The notes under the pieces are model-generated. The model made no database searches and was not told the origin of the DNA. It saw only the letters and a list, made by a program, of their open reading frames with translations. A program made the position numbers and the translations under genes. A stretch of 64,000 nucleotides of DNA from Streptomyces sp. Je 1-79 (GTDB lineage: Bacteria; Actinomycetota; Actinomycetes; Streptomycetales; Streptomycetaceae): positions 124,001 to 188,000 of the forward strand of contig NZ_JAMGSL010000007.1 of NCBI RefSeq assembly GCF_025195125.1, in the 5' to 3' direction. The number at the start of each line of letters is the position of its first letter. The first letter of the stretch is position 1. Positions 16,371-25,134 of this stretch are shown piece after piece.

Positions 16371-16390
16371 CCGGGCTCAGGGTTGGAAGG

Positions 16391-17083
16391 TCAGGAGGTT
16401 TCGGAGGCGACCTTCGCCTCGGCCCGGAGGATCTTCATGACCTCGGTCAGTCGCTCGCCGGCCATGCCAAGCCCCTGCGCCCGAGCAGCCTTCTTCACGA
16501 TGGCTCGCGACAGCTCCCCCTGCTCAGCGGCAGCGGCACGGCCGATCTCGACCAGGTCCTCCAGCGAGGCGTCCGGTGGACGTCCGCCTCGCCGCTTGGC
16601 CTCCGTATCCCCGGCAGGCTGTTCCGGAGCCTCGGTGGTGGTCTCGCGGGTGATCAGGATGTGGAGGTGGACCGCGCCGGCCAGAGCGAGCGGCGCGATG
16701 GTGGAGAGGACGCCCACGGTGGTGTCGCCCAGGTACAGGCCGTCGGATGTGCGCTGTTGGTTGAGGCGCAGGGCGTGCAGGGCGTTCGCCCAGATGCTCG
16801 CCGTGGTCGCTGTTCCGAACAGCGTCCATATGTAGAGGCGAGCTCGGAACGGGGCGGTGCGCAGGACGAGGAGGGCTCGTACCCCGTACGCGATGAACCC
16901 GTCGATCACGAGCGGGAAGAGGTAGGTGAGGAACCCGCGGATGTGGATGGCAACGGCCATCTGCTGGAGTGCGTCGTACGAGAGGGCACACGCGGCGGCG
17001 CCGAGGGTGAGGATCGCGGCGCGGTCCCAGACCGTCGCCTGGTGGGCTGTCCGGTAGTGGGCGGGTATGGCAGGGGTGCTCAA
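16391..17083 (-). CDS. DUF2637 membrane protein (Spd-like)
   Basis: 230 aa. A TTG start at 17083 is supported by GGAG 8 nt upstream. Four hydrophobic segments occupy ~22-155 (ILTLGAAACALSYDALQQMA; FLTYLFPLVIDGFIAYGVRA; LYIWTLFGTATTASIWANAL; VGVLSTIAPLALAGAVHLHI), followed by a cytoplasmic tail with GRPP and an HTH-like SRAIVKKAARAQGL stretch. DUF2637 proteins are common in actinobacterial plasmids and integrative elements and are thought to aid DNA transfer or spread between mycelial compartments. It is the gene just downstream of the GTCTTG repeat region. Confidence 0.8.
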   Translation of the reverse strand: MSTPAIPAHYRTAHQATVWDRAAILTLGAAACALSYDALQQMAVAIHIRGFLTYLFPLVIDGFIAYGVRALLVLRTAPFRARLYIWTLFGTATTASIWANALHALRLNQQRTSDGLYLGDTTVGVLSTIAPLALAGAVHLHILITRETTTEAPEQPAGDTEAKRRGGRPPDASLEDLVEIGRAAAAEQGELSRAIVKKAARAQGLGMAGERLTEVMKILRAEAKVASETS

Positions 17084-17112
17084 GCGGGAAGCTCCTGTGG
17101 TGGTGGCGTGAT

Positions 17113-17362
17113 GTGTCTTGGGCGTCTTGGCCGTTGCAAGCGCAGGTCAGGGCCGGTACGGCAGGCCCGGTCGGTCTCCGTCTTGGCCGCACTCTGGCGG
17201 GGACGGCACGGGTCGGCATTCCGTCTTGGCCTCATGGACGGTGACCTGCGGCGATACGGCACGTACGTGTGGGACGGCGCGAGACGGATGCGGGCGACGT
17301 ACCGGCGTCTGCGCGGGCGGTCGTGATCGTGTTGCCGTCTTGGGGCCGGTTGCCGTCTTGCA
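17113..17362. repeat. Cluster of six GTCTTG(G) repeats, often CCGTCTTGGCC
   Basis: Copies of GTCTTG start at 17115, 17124, 17180, 17223, 17337 and 17355, all in the same orientation; the fuller form is (C)CGTCTTGGCC. They fill the 349-bp space between the DUF3631 gene (stop 17433) and the DUF2637 gene (start 17083), where I find no convincing gene. Spacings of 9, 56, 43, 114 and 18 bp are irregular. Such repeats suggest an iteron, a transfer locus, or operators of a regulator. Confidence 0.55.
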
Positions 17363-17432
17363 TGTATGCCCTTTGACCTGCGCGATCGCGGCAGGGACGG
17401 CAAGGACGGCAACCAGCGGGGGCAGGGCGGGG

Positions 17433-18728
<1,296 letters not shown>

Positions 18729-18961
18729 AGGGCAGCTCCTCGTCTGGCGGTCGCGGGCTCGCACGCCCTTGCCGCCGGGTTGGTTCTTCCAGGGCCGTTC
18801 GGGGTTGCTCGGGCCTCCGGCGTCGCACCGCCGGGGGCCCATTCCCTTCTCGCGGGCATCAGGCCACCGCGAGGGACCACGAACCGTACGTACACGCCTG
18901 GCCACAGTCCAGCGCTTCTGTGTCAGCTCAGCGCAGAACGGCCTGCTATGTTGCCTCGCCC

Positions 18962-19192
18962 TCAAGCGGCCAGCCCCAGCAGATTGAGCAGATCCGCGGT
19001 CACCACGCGGTATGCCTTGCCCAGGCGCAGGACCTTGCACGGGTACTCGCCTCGCTTGGCCAGCTCGTAGCCCTTGCTCCGCCCGAGCCCCAGCGCACGG
19101 TTGCCTGTGTCCAGGTCAACGGCAGCAGGAAGGGCCAGCAGCTCCTCGCGGCCCATCCCCGTCAGCCCGGCCCCTGTCGCGTTGTCGCGCAC
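18962..19192 (-). CDS. Excisionase-like HTH protein (Xis)
   Basis: 76 aa, GTG start at 19192 with GAGGAG 6 nt upstream. The winged-helix pattern RALGLGRSKGYELAKRGEYP followed by KVLRLGKAYRVVTADLLNLL (~32-72) is typical of HTH_17 excisionase proteins of Streptomyces elements. It should bind att sites and steer the integrase toward excision. It is divergent from the XRE gene. The 233 bp to the next gene on its strand (18,729-18,961) hold no feature I recognise. Confidence 0.8.
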   Translation of the reverse strand: MRDNATGAGLTGMGREELLALPAAVDLDTGNRALGLGRSKGYELAKRGEYPCKVLRLGKAYRVVTADLLNLLGLAA

Positions 19193-19285
19193 GCAGCGCT
19201 CCTCTCGTACAGCCGTCGGCGAACGTGGTCATCACGTCCGGCTCCGGGCTACGAGAAATAAGTCTGACCGAGCTAATGTGTCGCC

Positions 19286-19963
19286 ATGACACAACACCGA
19301 TTCGATGATGAAGACGAGGACAACGTCCCCGAGTGGGTGGACCAGGTCATGGCGACCGTGGCTAAGGAGGTGAGACGACGCAGGAAGGAATTGGGGATGA
19401 GCGCACAGAACCTGGCCGACGCCTGCGAGGAGATCGGTCATTCGATCCCACGCAACGTGATCGCCAACATGGAATCCGGACGCCGCGCCAGCCTGCCCCT
19501 GGTCGACGTCATGGTGCTGGCCGAGGCGCTCCACACGAACCCGATCTGCCTGATCTACCCCGTCGGCTACGTCGAGCAGGTCCAGAAGCTCCCCCTGCGG
19601 CACAGCGAGCAGACCTGGGACGCCATGCGGTGGTTCACCGGAGCCGAACCCGGTGAACCGCTCGCCCTGGACCTGATGCTTCGTCTGTTCCACCAACACG
19701 AGAACGAGCAGCGGGCCTTGCACGCGGCCGAGTCCAGCGAGCAGGACGAAGCCTGGAAGGCGAAGTCGGCCGGCGACGCTGCTCAACGCGAAGAGGCCCT
19801 CAGCGCCCAAGCCTTCTACGCCGAGAGGGCCACGCTCGCCAAGGAGCGGCTGCGCCGCCTCCGCGCATCCATCCGCGAGGAGGGCGGCACGCCCCCAATG
19901 CTGCTGCCATCCCGGTTCACGAGCCCATTCGACGACAACAACCACCTGGAGGAAGACTTTTGA
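19286..19963 (+). CDS. XRE-family regulator of the integrative element
   Basis: 225 aa. An acidic N-terminus precedes the HTH (~25-80: VAKEVRRRRKELGMSAQNLA ... NVIANMESGRRASLPLVDVM). A helical charged C-terminal half contains several Gln/Glu/Ala-rich segments. The stop overlaps the integrase TTG start, so the two are translated together and the protein probably controls integration/excision. It is divergent from the Xis-like gene, with 93 bp between them holding both promoters. No strong ribosome-binding site is seen, so a leaderless mRNA is possible. Confidence 0.8.
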   Translation: MTQHRFDDEDEDNVPEWVDQVMATVAKEVRRRRKELGMSAQNLADACEEIGHSIPRNVIANMESGRRASLPLVDVMVLAEALHTNPICLIYPVGYVEQVQKLPLRHSEQTWDAMRWFTGAEPGEPLALDLMLRLFHQHENEQRALHAAESSEQDEAWKAKSAGDAAQREEALSAQAFYAERATLAKERLRRLRASIREEGGTPPMLLPSRFTSPFDDNNHLEEDF

Positions 19964-21571
19964 AGGGTTCCACCTACCGCCGCTGTTCCTGCCGTGACCC
20001 CAAGACCGGCAAGGAGCTCGGCACTTCCTGCCCCAAGCGCAACAGCAGGAATCACTGCACATACTCCATACGCCAGGAGCTTCCGCCCCGCGAGGACGGC
20101 AGCCGACGGGTCCTTCGCGCGTGGCGGGTACGGCAGCCTCAAGGCCGCCCAGGCTGATCTCGACCACGTGCGGGCCCTCCTGGGGCTCGCTGAGGCCGAC
20201 GACCCCGAGGGCATACAGCTGATCGCCGCGATGCTGGCAGAGGTCAGCGGTGAGAAGCTGCCCCTGCCGGACGTGGAGGAGACCCGGCGCCGGCTCAGGG
20301 CCGGCCAGGATCTCATCGGCAGCCTGACCGTGGCCGAGTGGCTGGGCCGGTGGCTTGCCGGCAAGCGCATTCGGAAGTCGGGCATCAGCCGGTACGAGAC
20401 CGACGTCCGCGTGCACCTCAAGCCGCACATCGGCCACCGGCGCCTCGACCGGCTGCGTGTCAGCCACGTCAGCGACATGTTCACCGCCATCACCGACGCC
20501 AACGCCGAGATCCTGGAGCAGCACGCCCAGCGGCGAGCGGCGGTCGAGGAGTTGGCGACCGTCCCGTGGAAGGGTGTGGCGAACCGCGCCCGCCGCAAGG
20601 CGATGAAGGCAGCGATCGACGCGATGCCGCCCTTCCGCCGCGTCACCGGCCCCGCCACGCGCCAGCACATCAAGGCCACGCTCCGCGCGTCCCTCAACGA
20701 CGCGATCGGGCAGCAGATCATCACCTTCAACCCGGCGGCCCACGTCGAGATCGACCCGGTGCGCAAGCCCAAGGCGCTCGTGTGGACGGACGAGCGGGTC
20801 GCCAAGTGGGAGCAGACCGGCGAGAAGCCGTCCCCCGTGATGGTCTGGACGCCGGAACAGACCGGTGCCTTCCTCGACTTCGTCGCCGAGGACCGGCTGT
20901 ACGCGATGTGGCACCTGATCGCCTTCCGTGGCCTGCGGCGAGGCGAGGCGTGCGGGCAGCCCTGGTCGGAGACCAACCTCGACCGGCACTCCCTCACCGT
21001 GACCGGCCAGCTCGTTCAGGACGGCTGGGAGGTCGAGGCGTCCGAGCCGAAAACGGACAGCGGCTTCCGTGTCGTGGCACTGGACGACGACACCGTCCAC
21101 GTCCTGAAGCGGCACCGCGAACAGCAGGAGGCCGACCGCGCGGAGTGGGGGTCGGCCTGGGTCAACACCGGACTCGTCTTCACCCAGGAGGACGGATCCT
21201 GGCTCCACCCGGGCAAGGTCACCGACCTCTTCGAGCGCCTTGTCGCCGCCTCCGGCCTCCCGCCGATCCGGCTGCACGACCTCCGGCACGGCGCCGCCAC
21301 ACTCATGCTGGCGGCCGACATCGACATCAAGATCGTGTCGGACACGCTCGGGCACAGCGACACCCGGATCACGCGCGACATCTACCAGAGCGTGCTCCCC
21401 CACGTCGGCAAGAGCGCCGCCGAGGCCACCGCCAAGCTGGTCCCCCTCCAACGCAGGGCCGATCAGGAGGAGCAGGCCCGGAAGGCCGCCAAAGAGGCGA
21501 AGAAGGCCGAGAAGGCGAAGGGCAAGGGGAAGAAGAAGGGCAAGACCAAGAAGGCCGCACGCAAGGGCTGA
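19960..21571 (+). pseudogene. int: Tyrosine integrase, interrupted by a +1 frameshift
   Basis: Start TTG 19960 is backed by GGAGGA and overlaps the XRE stop (TTGA). The first frame (MKGSTYRRCSCRDP..., ~50 aa) runs out of homology at 20110. From there the conserved sequence (SFARGGYGSLKAAQADLDHV) continues in the +1 frame to 21571. Skipping one G of GGG at 20108-20110 restores a ~536-aa pSAM2-like integrase. Catalytic residues are present in the second frame: RGLRRGE (~20926), HDLRHG (~21278), LGHSDTRITRDIY (~21349-21387), then a Lys-rich tail. One extra base may be a true mutation, a read error or a programmed shift; the element may be locked in place. Confidence 0.8.
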
Positions 21572-21650
21572 CAGCCGCTCCGCTCACGCATCGCTCACGC
21601 AAGCACTCCTACGGCATCCCCGTCGTGCGGCTCGGCATGCCCCGGGCATG

Positions 21651-21685
21651 AAAAAACCCCAGGTCACGGCGAGTGAGTCCTGGGG
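21651..21685 (-). terminator. Terminator of the tRNA-Thr gene
   Basis: On the minus strand, stem CCCCAGG / CCTGGGG (arms 21679-21685 and 21657-21663) is followed by six T residues (21656-21651), a classical intrinsic terminator 9 bp past the tRNA 3' end. Confidence 0.8.
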
Positions 21686-21693
21686 TAATTCCG

Positions 21694-21767
21694 AGCCGCC
21701 TTCGGGATTCGAACCCGAGACCTACGCATTACGAGTGCGTTGCTCTGGCCAACTGAGCTAAGGCGGC
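21694..21767 (-). tRNA. tRNA-Thr (anticodon CGT); integration site of the element
   Basis: A 74-nt cloverleaf on the minus strand. Acceptor GCCGCCT pairs with the 3' AGGCGGC; the D-loop has AGCTCAGTTGG; the anticodon stem is ACGCA/TGCGT with loop CTCGTAA giving anticodon CGT; the T-arm has GGGTTCGAATCCC. CCA is not encoded. The 3' end points at the integrase gene 123 bp away, the standard arrangement for tRNA-integrated elements, so the right att site should lie in the 3' half of this gene. Confidence 0.95.
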
Positions 21768-21864
21768 ATGCCGTGCGATTCCCATACTGGGCGCAGCGGC
21801 CTCGCCAAGTCTACACAGTTTCCGGGGTGCTCCCGACCACCCTCCGAGTGGCCCGCGCCACCCC

Positions 21865-23418
21865 TCACGTGCAGCGCTTGCCGTCCTTCGGGGCCGTGCC
21901 CTCCAGGAGGTAGGTGTTGATCGCGGAGTCGATGCAGTCGCTTCCACGTCCGTACGCCGTGTGGCCGTCGCCCTCGTACGTCAGGAGCGAGCCGGAGCTC
22001 AGCTGGTCCGCGAGGGACCGGGCCCACTTGTAGGGGGTCGCCGGGTCGCGCGTGGTGCCGACGACGACGATCGGGGCCGCGCCCTCGGCCGTGATGCGGT
22101 GGGGGCGGCCGGTCGGGGGGACGGGCCAGTAGGCGCAGTTCAGGGCGGCCCAGGCGAGGCCCTCGCCGAAGACGGGGGACGCCTTCTCGAAGGACGGGAC
22201 CGCCTTCTCGACGTCCGCCGGGCCGGCGAAGGACGCCGGGAGGTCCAGGCAGTTCACGGCGGCGTTCGCGTACATCAGGTTCGCGTACGTGCCGTCCGGC
22301 TCGCGCTCGTAGTAGCTGTCCGCCAGGGCGAGCAGGCTCGCGCCGTCGCCGCTCATCGCGCTCGTCAGCGCCTCGCGCAGCTGCGGCCAAGCCCCTTCGT
22401 CGTACATCGCCGCGATCACCCCGGTCGTCGCCAGGGACTCGCCGAGCTTCCGGCTCTCGCCGGTCGGCACCGGGTTGACGTCGAGCGCGCGGAAGAAACC
22501 CTTCAGCGCGTCCGACGCCGCGTCGACGGAGGAGGTGCCGAGCGGACAGTCCGGCTTCTGGACGCAGTCGGCCGCGAAGGCCCGGAAGGCCGTCTCGAAG
22601 CCGGCCGTCTGGTCGCGGTTGAGGTCGATCGCGGGCAGCGCGGGGTCCATCGCCCCGTCCAGGACCAGGCGCCCTACGCGGCCGGGGAACAGCTCGGCGT
22701 AGGTGGCGCCGAGGAAGGTGCCGTACGAGGCGCCGACGTAGGTCAGCTTCTCGTCGCCGAGCACGGCCCTCAGGACGTCCATGTCCTTCGCCGTCTCGAC
22801 CGTGGAGACATGCGCCAGGAGCGCGCCCGAACTCTTCTCGCATCCCGTCGCGAAGCCCTTGTAGGACGCGGTCAGGGCGGTCGTCTCGGCGGCGTCGTCG
22901 GGGGTCTGGTCGACCTGGGTGTACGTGTCCATCTGCGGCCCCGACAGACACTCGACGGGCTCGCTGCGGGCCACCCCGCGGGGGTCGACGGCGATCATGT
23001 CGTAACGGGCGCGGACCGGGGCGGGGTAGCCGATGCCCGCGTACCCCTGGAGGTAGCCGACGGCGGAGCCGCCCGGTCCGCCGGGGTTGACCAGGAGCGA
23101 GCCGAGCCGCTTCCCGGGGCCGGTGGCCGCCACCCGCGAGACGGCCAGCTTGATCTCACCGGCCGTCGGCTTCGCGTAGTCGATGGGGACGCGGAGCGTC
23201 GCGCACTGGAACGTCGGCACACCGCAGTCCCGCCAGGCCAGCTGCTGCCCGTAGAAGCTCCGCAGGGCCGGATCGGGCGTTACGGCCGCTGCCGGCGGCG
23301 CGGCCGCCGAGGGGCCCGAAGGCGCGGCGGCGTCGCTTCCGCCCGTGCAGCCGGAGAGGATCAGCCCGGCGGCCGCGAGGGCCGTGGCGGACGTGCGGAG
23401 CAAACGCCTGGAGTCCAT
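21865..23418 (-). CDS. Secreted alpha/beta hydrolase lipoprotein, TAP family
   Basis: 517 aa. A lipoprotein signal peptide (~1-24, cleavage before Cys in LILSGC) is followed by a Pro/Ala linker. The alpha/beta-hydrolase core has NPGGPGGSAVGYL (~110, oxyanion region), DPRG (~147) and nucleophile elbow VGASYGTFLGATYAELFPG (~226-244). The TAP-like C-terminal domain carries the Asp/His end of the triad (TTRDPATPYKWA ~463; GDGHTAYGRGSDC ~490). Related Streptomyces enzymes are tripeptidyl aminopeptidases that trim secreted proteins; substrate here is not known. First gene to the right of tRNA-Thr. Confidence 0.85.
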   Translation of the reverse strand: MDSRRLLRTSATALAAAGLILSGCTGGSDAAAPSGPSAAAPPAAAVTPDPALRSFYGQQLAWRDCGVPTFQCATLRVPIDYAKPTAGEIKLAVSRVAATGPGKRLGSLLVNPGGPGGSAVGYLQGYAGIGYPAPVRARYDMIAVDPRGVARSEPVECLSGPQMDTYTQVDQTPDDAAETTALTASYKGFATGCEKSSGALLAHVSTVETAKDMDVLRAVLGDEKLTYVGASYGTFLGATYAELFPGRVGRLVLDGAMDPALPAIDLNRDQTAGFETAFRAFAADCVQKPDCPLGTSSVDAASDALKGFFRALDVNPVPTGESRKLGESLATTGVIAAMYDEGAWPQLREALTSAMSGDGASLLALADSYYEREPDGTYANLMYANAAVNCLDLPASFAGPADVEKAVPSFEKASPVFGEGLAWAALNCAYWPVPPTGRPHRITAEGAAPIVVVGTTRDPATPYKWARSLADQLSSGSLLTYEGDGHTAYGRGSDCIDSAINTYLLEGTAPKDGKRCT

Positions 23419-23470
23419 TCCCGGAGGGTATCCGTACGGGTACGGAGCGTGTCCAATTCTGTGGACGGGT

Positions 23471-23650
23471 GCCCGTATCGCGCCGGGCGAGCCCGAGCCC
23501 GCGCGTGGACGCGGGCCCCATATCGCGCCGCGCGATCCCGGCCCCGTGCGTGGATGCGGGCCCGTATCGCGCCGGGATGCCCGACCCCGCGCGTGGGGAC
23601 GCCAGCCCGTACCTACCGCGCCGGGAGGCCCGGCCCCGACGGTGGCTGGG
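23471..23650. repeat. Four imperfect 45-bp tandem repeats
   Basis: Units start at 23471, 23515, 23560 and 23605, each opening with GCCCGTATCGCGCC or a close variant, then a CCCG-rich middle and a GCGTGGACGC-like end. They fill most of the 283-bp gap between holB (stop 23702) and the TAP hydrolase (start 23418). No gene fits the gap; the units are too similar and too closely abutted for CRISPR spacers. Confidence 0.7.
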
Positions 23651-23701
23651 CCGTGTGGCGGCGCTGGTGCCGACGCCCCGGCCTCTGCAGGGCCACCGCC
23701 G

Positions 23702-24904
23702 TCAGTCCCGTAGCGCCATCGTCATCGCCTCCACCGCCAGCAGCGGCGCGACGTTCCGGTCCAGCGCCTCGCGGCAGGCGAGCACCGCCTCGATCCGGCG
23801 CAGGGTCCGCTCGGGTGCGGTGTCCCGGGCGATCCGCTCCACCGCGTCCCGTACGTCCTCGTTGGCGATCGGCGTCCGCGTCCGGAGCTGCAGGGTGAGC
23901 ACGTCACGGTAGAACCCGGTGAGGTCGGTCAGCGCCAGGTCCAGGCTGTCCCGCTGCGTACGGGTCTTGCGCCGCTTCTGGCGCTCCTCCAGCTCCTTCA
24001 TCGCGCCCGCCGTGCCGCGCGGCATCCGGCTTCCCTGGCCACCGCCGAGCGCGGCCTTCAGCTCCTCGGTCTCCTTGACGTCGATCTCCTCGGCGACCTG
24101 CTTGGCGTCCTCGCCCGCCGCGTCGATCAGCTCCTGGGCCGCCTTGAGGCAGCCGCCGATGTCCCCGACCCGCTGCGGCAGCTTGAGGACGACGGCACGG
24201 CGGGCCCGGGCGCGCTCGTCGGTGGCGAGTCTGCGGGCACGGTCGATGTGGCCCTGGGTGGCGCGCGCGGCGGCCGCCGCGACCTGGGGATCGATGCCGT
24301 CCCGGCGTACGAGCACGTCGGCGACCGCCTCCACGGGGGGCGTGCGCAGGGTCAGGTGGCGGCAACGGGAACGGATCGTGGGCAGCACGTCCTCCAGGGA
24401 CGGCGCGCAGAGCAGCCAGACCGTGCGCGGGGCGGGCTCCTCGACGGCCTTGAGGAGCACATTGCCCGCGCCCTCGGTGAGCCGGTCGGCGTCCTCCAGG
24501 ACGATCACCTGCCAGCGGCCGACGGCGGGCGACAGCTGGGCCCGCCGGACCAGTTCGCGGGTCTCCTTCACACCGATGGAGAGCAGGTCCGTGCGGACGA
24601 CCTCCACGTCGGCGTGCGTCCCGACGAGCGCGGTGTGGCAGCCGTCGCAGAAGCCGCATCCGGGCGCCCCGCCCAGCGCCCGGTCCGGACTCACGCACTG
24701 CAGCGCGGCGGCGAAGGCCCGCGCCGCGGTCGCCCGGCCGGATCCCGGGGGCCCGGTGAACAGCCAGGCATGGGTCATCTTGGACGCCTCGGGGGCGGCC
24801 TCACCGGCGGCGTGGGCGGTCACGAGCGCGTCGGCGTCCCGCGCGGCGGCGGCCAGCTGCTCCTCCACCTTCGTCTGTCCGACCAGGTCGTCCCATACGG
24901 CCAT
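23702..24904 (-). CDS. holB: DNA polymerase III delta' subunit
   Basis: 400 aa, ATG with GAGGAGGG upstream. It belongs to the clamp-loader AAA+ family: FTGPPGSGRATAARAFA (Walker A-like, ~49-65), zinc-module cysteines CGFCDGC (~82-88), IVLEDADRLTEGAGNVLLKA (Walker B region, ~133-152) and SRCRHL (~177, arginine-finger-like SRC motif). It works in the tau/delta/delta' clamp loader that places the sliding clamp on DNA. It lies 230 bp downstream of tmk on the same strand, the usual Streptomyces order. Confidence 0.92.
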   Translation of the reverse strand: MAVWDDLVGQTKVEEQLAAAARDADALVTAHAAGEAAPEASKMTHAWLFTGPPGSGRATAARAFAAALQCVSPDRALGGAPGCGFCDGCHTALVGTHADVEVVRTDLLSIGVKETRELVRRAQLSPAVGRWQVIVLEDADRLTEGAGNVLLKAVEEPAPRTVWLLCAPSLEDVLPTIRSRCRHLTLRTPPVEAVADVLVRRDGIDPQVAAAAARATQGHIDRARRLATDERARARRAVVLKLPQRVGDIGGCLKAAQELIDAAGEDAKQVAEEIDVKETEELKAALGGGQGSRMPRGTAGAMKELEERQKRRKTRTQRDSLDLALTDLTGFYRDVLTLQLRTRTPIANEDVRDAVERIARDTAPERTLRRIEAVLACREALDRNVAPLLAVEAMTMALRD

Positions 24905-25087
24905 GTGCCCTCCTCAGGTACGCCCTCCATTGTGGGGCACCCCTCTGACACACCGGGACGAGCCGGGTGACGCGCAGGGGCTGCGGTGACCAGGACGACG
25001 GGGCGCCCCGCGCCGACCCGCGAGGACCCGGGTCGGCTGTGGGCGACCCGGCCGACTCGCGCGGGCCCGGGTCCGCCCGGGAACGCC

Positions 25088-25120
25088 GGACGGGGGTGCG
25101 GCCTGGCCGCACCCCCGTCC
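25088..25120 (-). terminator. Terminator after tmk
   Basis: Perfect 15-bp stem GGACGGGGGTGCGGC (25088-25102) / GCCGCACCCCCGTCC (25106-25120) with a 3-nt loop, starting 15 bp past the stop of the minus-strand tmk fusion gene. Confidence 0.75.
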
Positions 25121-25134
25121 GTACCCGCCTCACC

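Noticed and set aside
17080..17412. 110-aa minus-strand frame upstream of the DUF2637 gene
   Set aside because: Arg/Pro-rich, no domain, and it runs through the GTCTTG repeats. It overlaps the DUF2637 TTG start, but the ribosome site there is enough on its own. Treated as non-coding.
19232..21451. 739-aa minus-strand frame across xre and int
   Set aside because: Antisense shadow; the integrase and XRE proteins on the plus strand have clear motifs.
23471..23650. CRISPR-like array
   Set aside because: Units are contiguous imperfect tandem repeats without unique spacers, and no cas genes are present.
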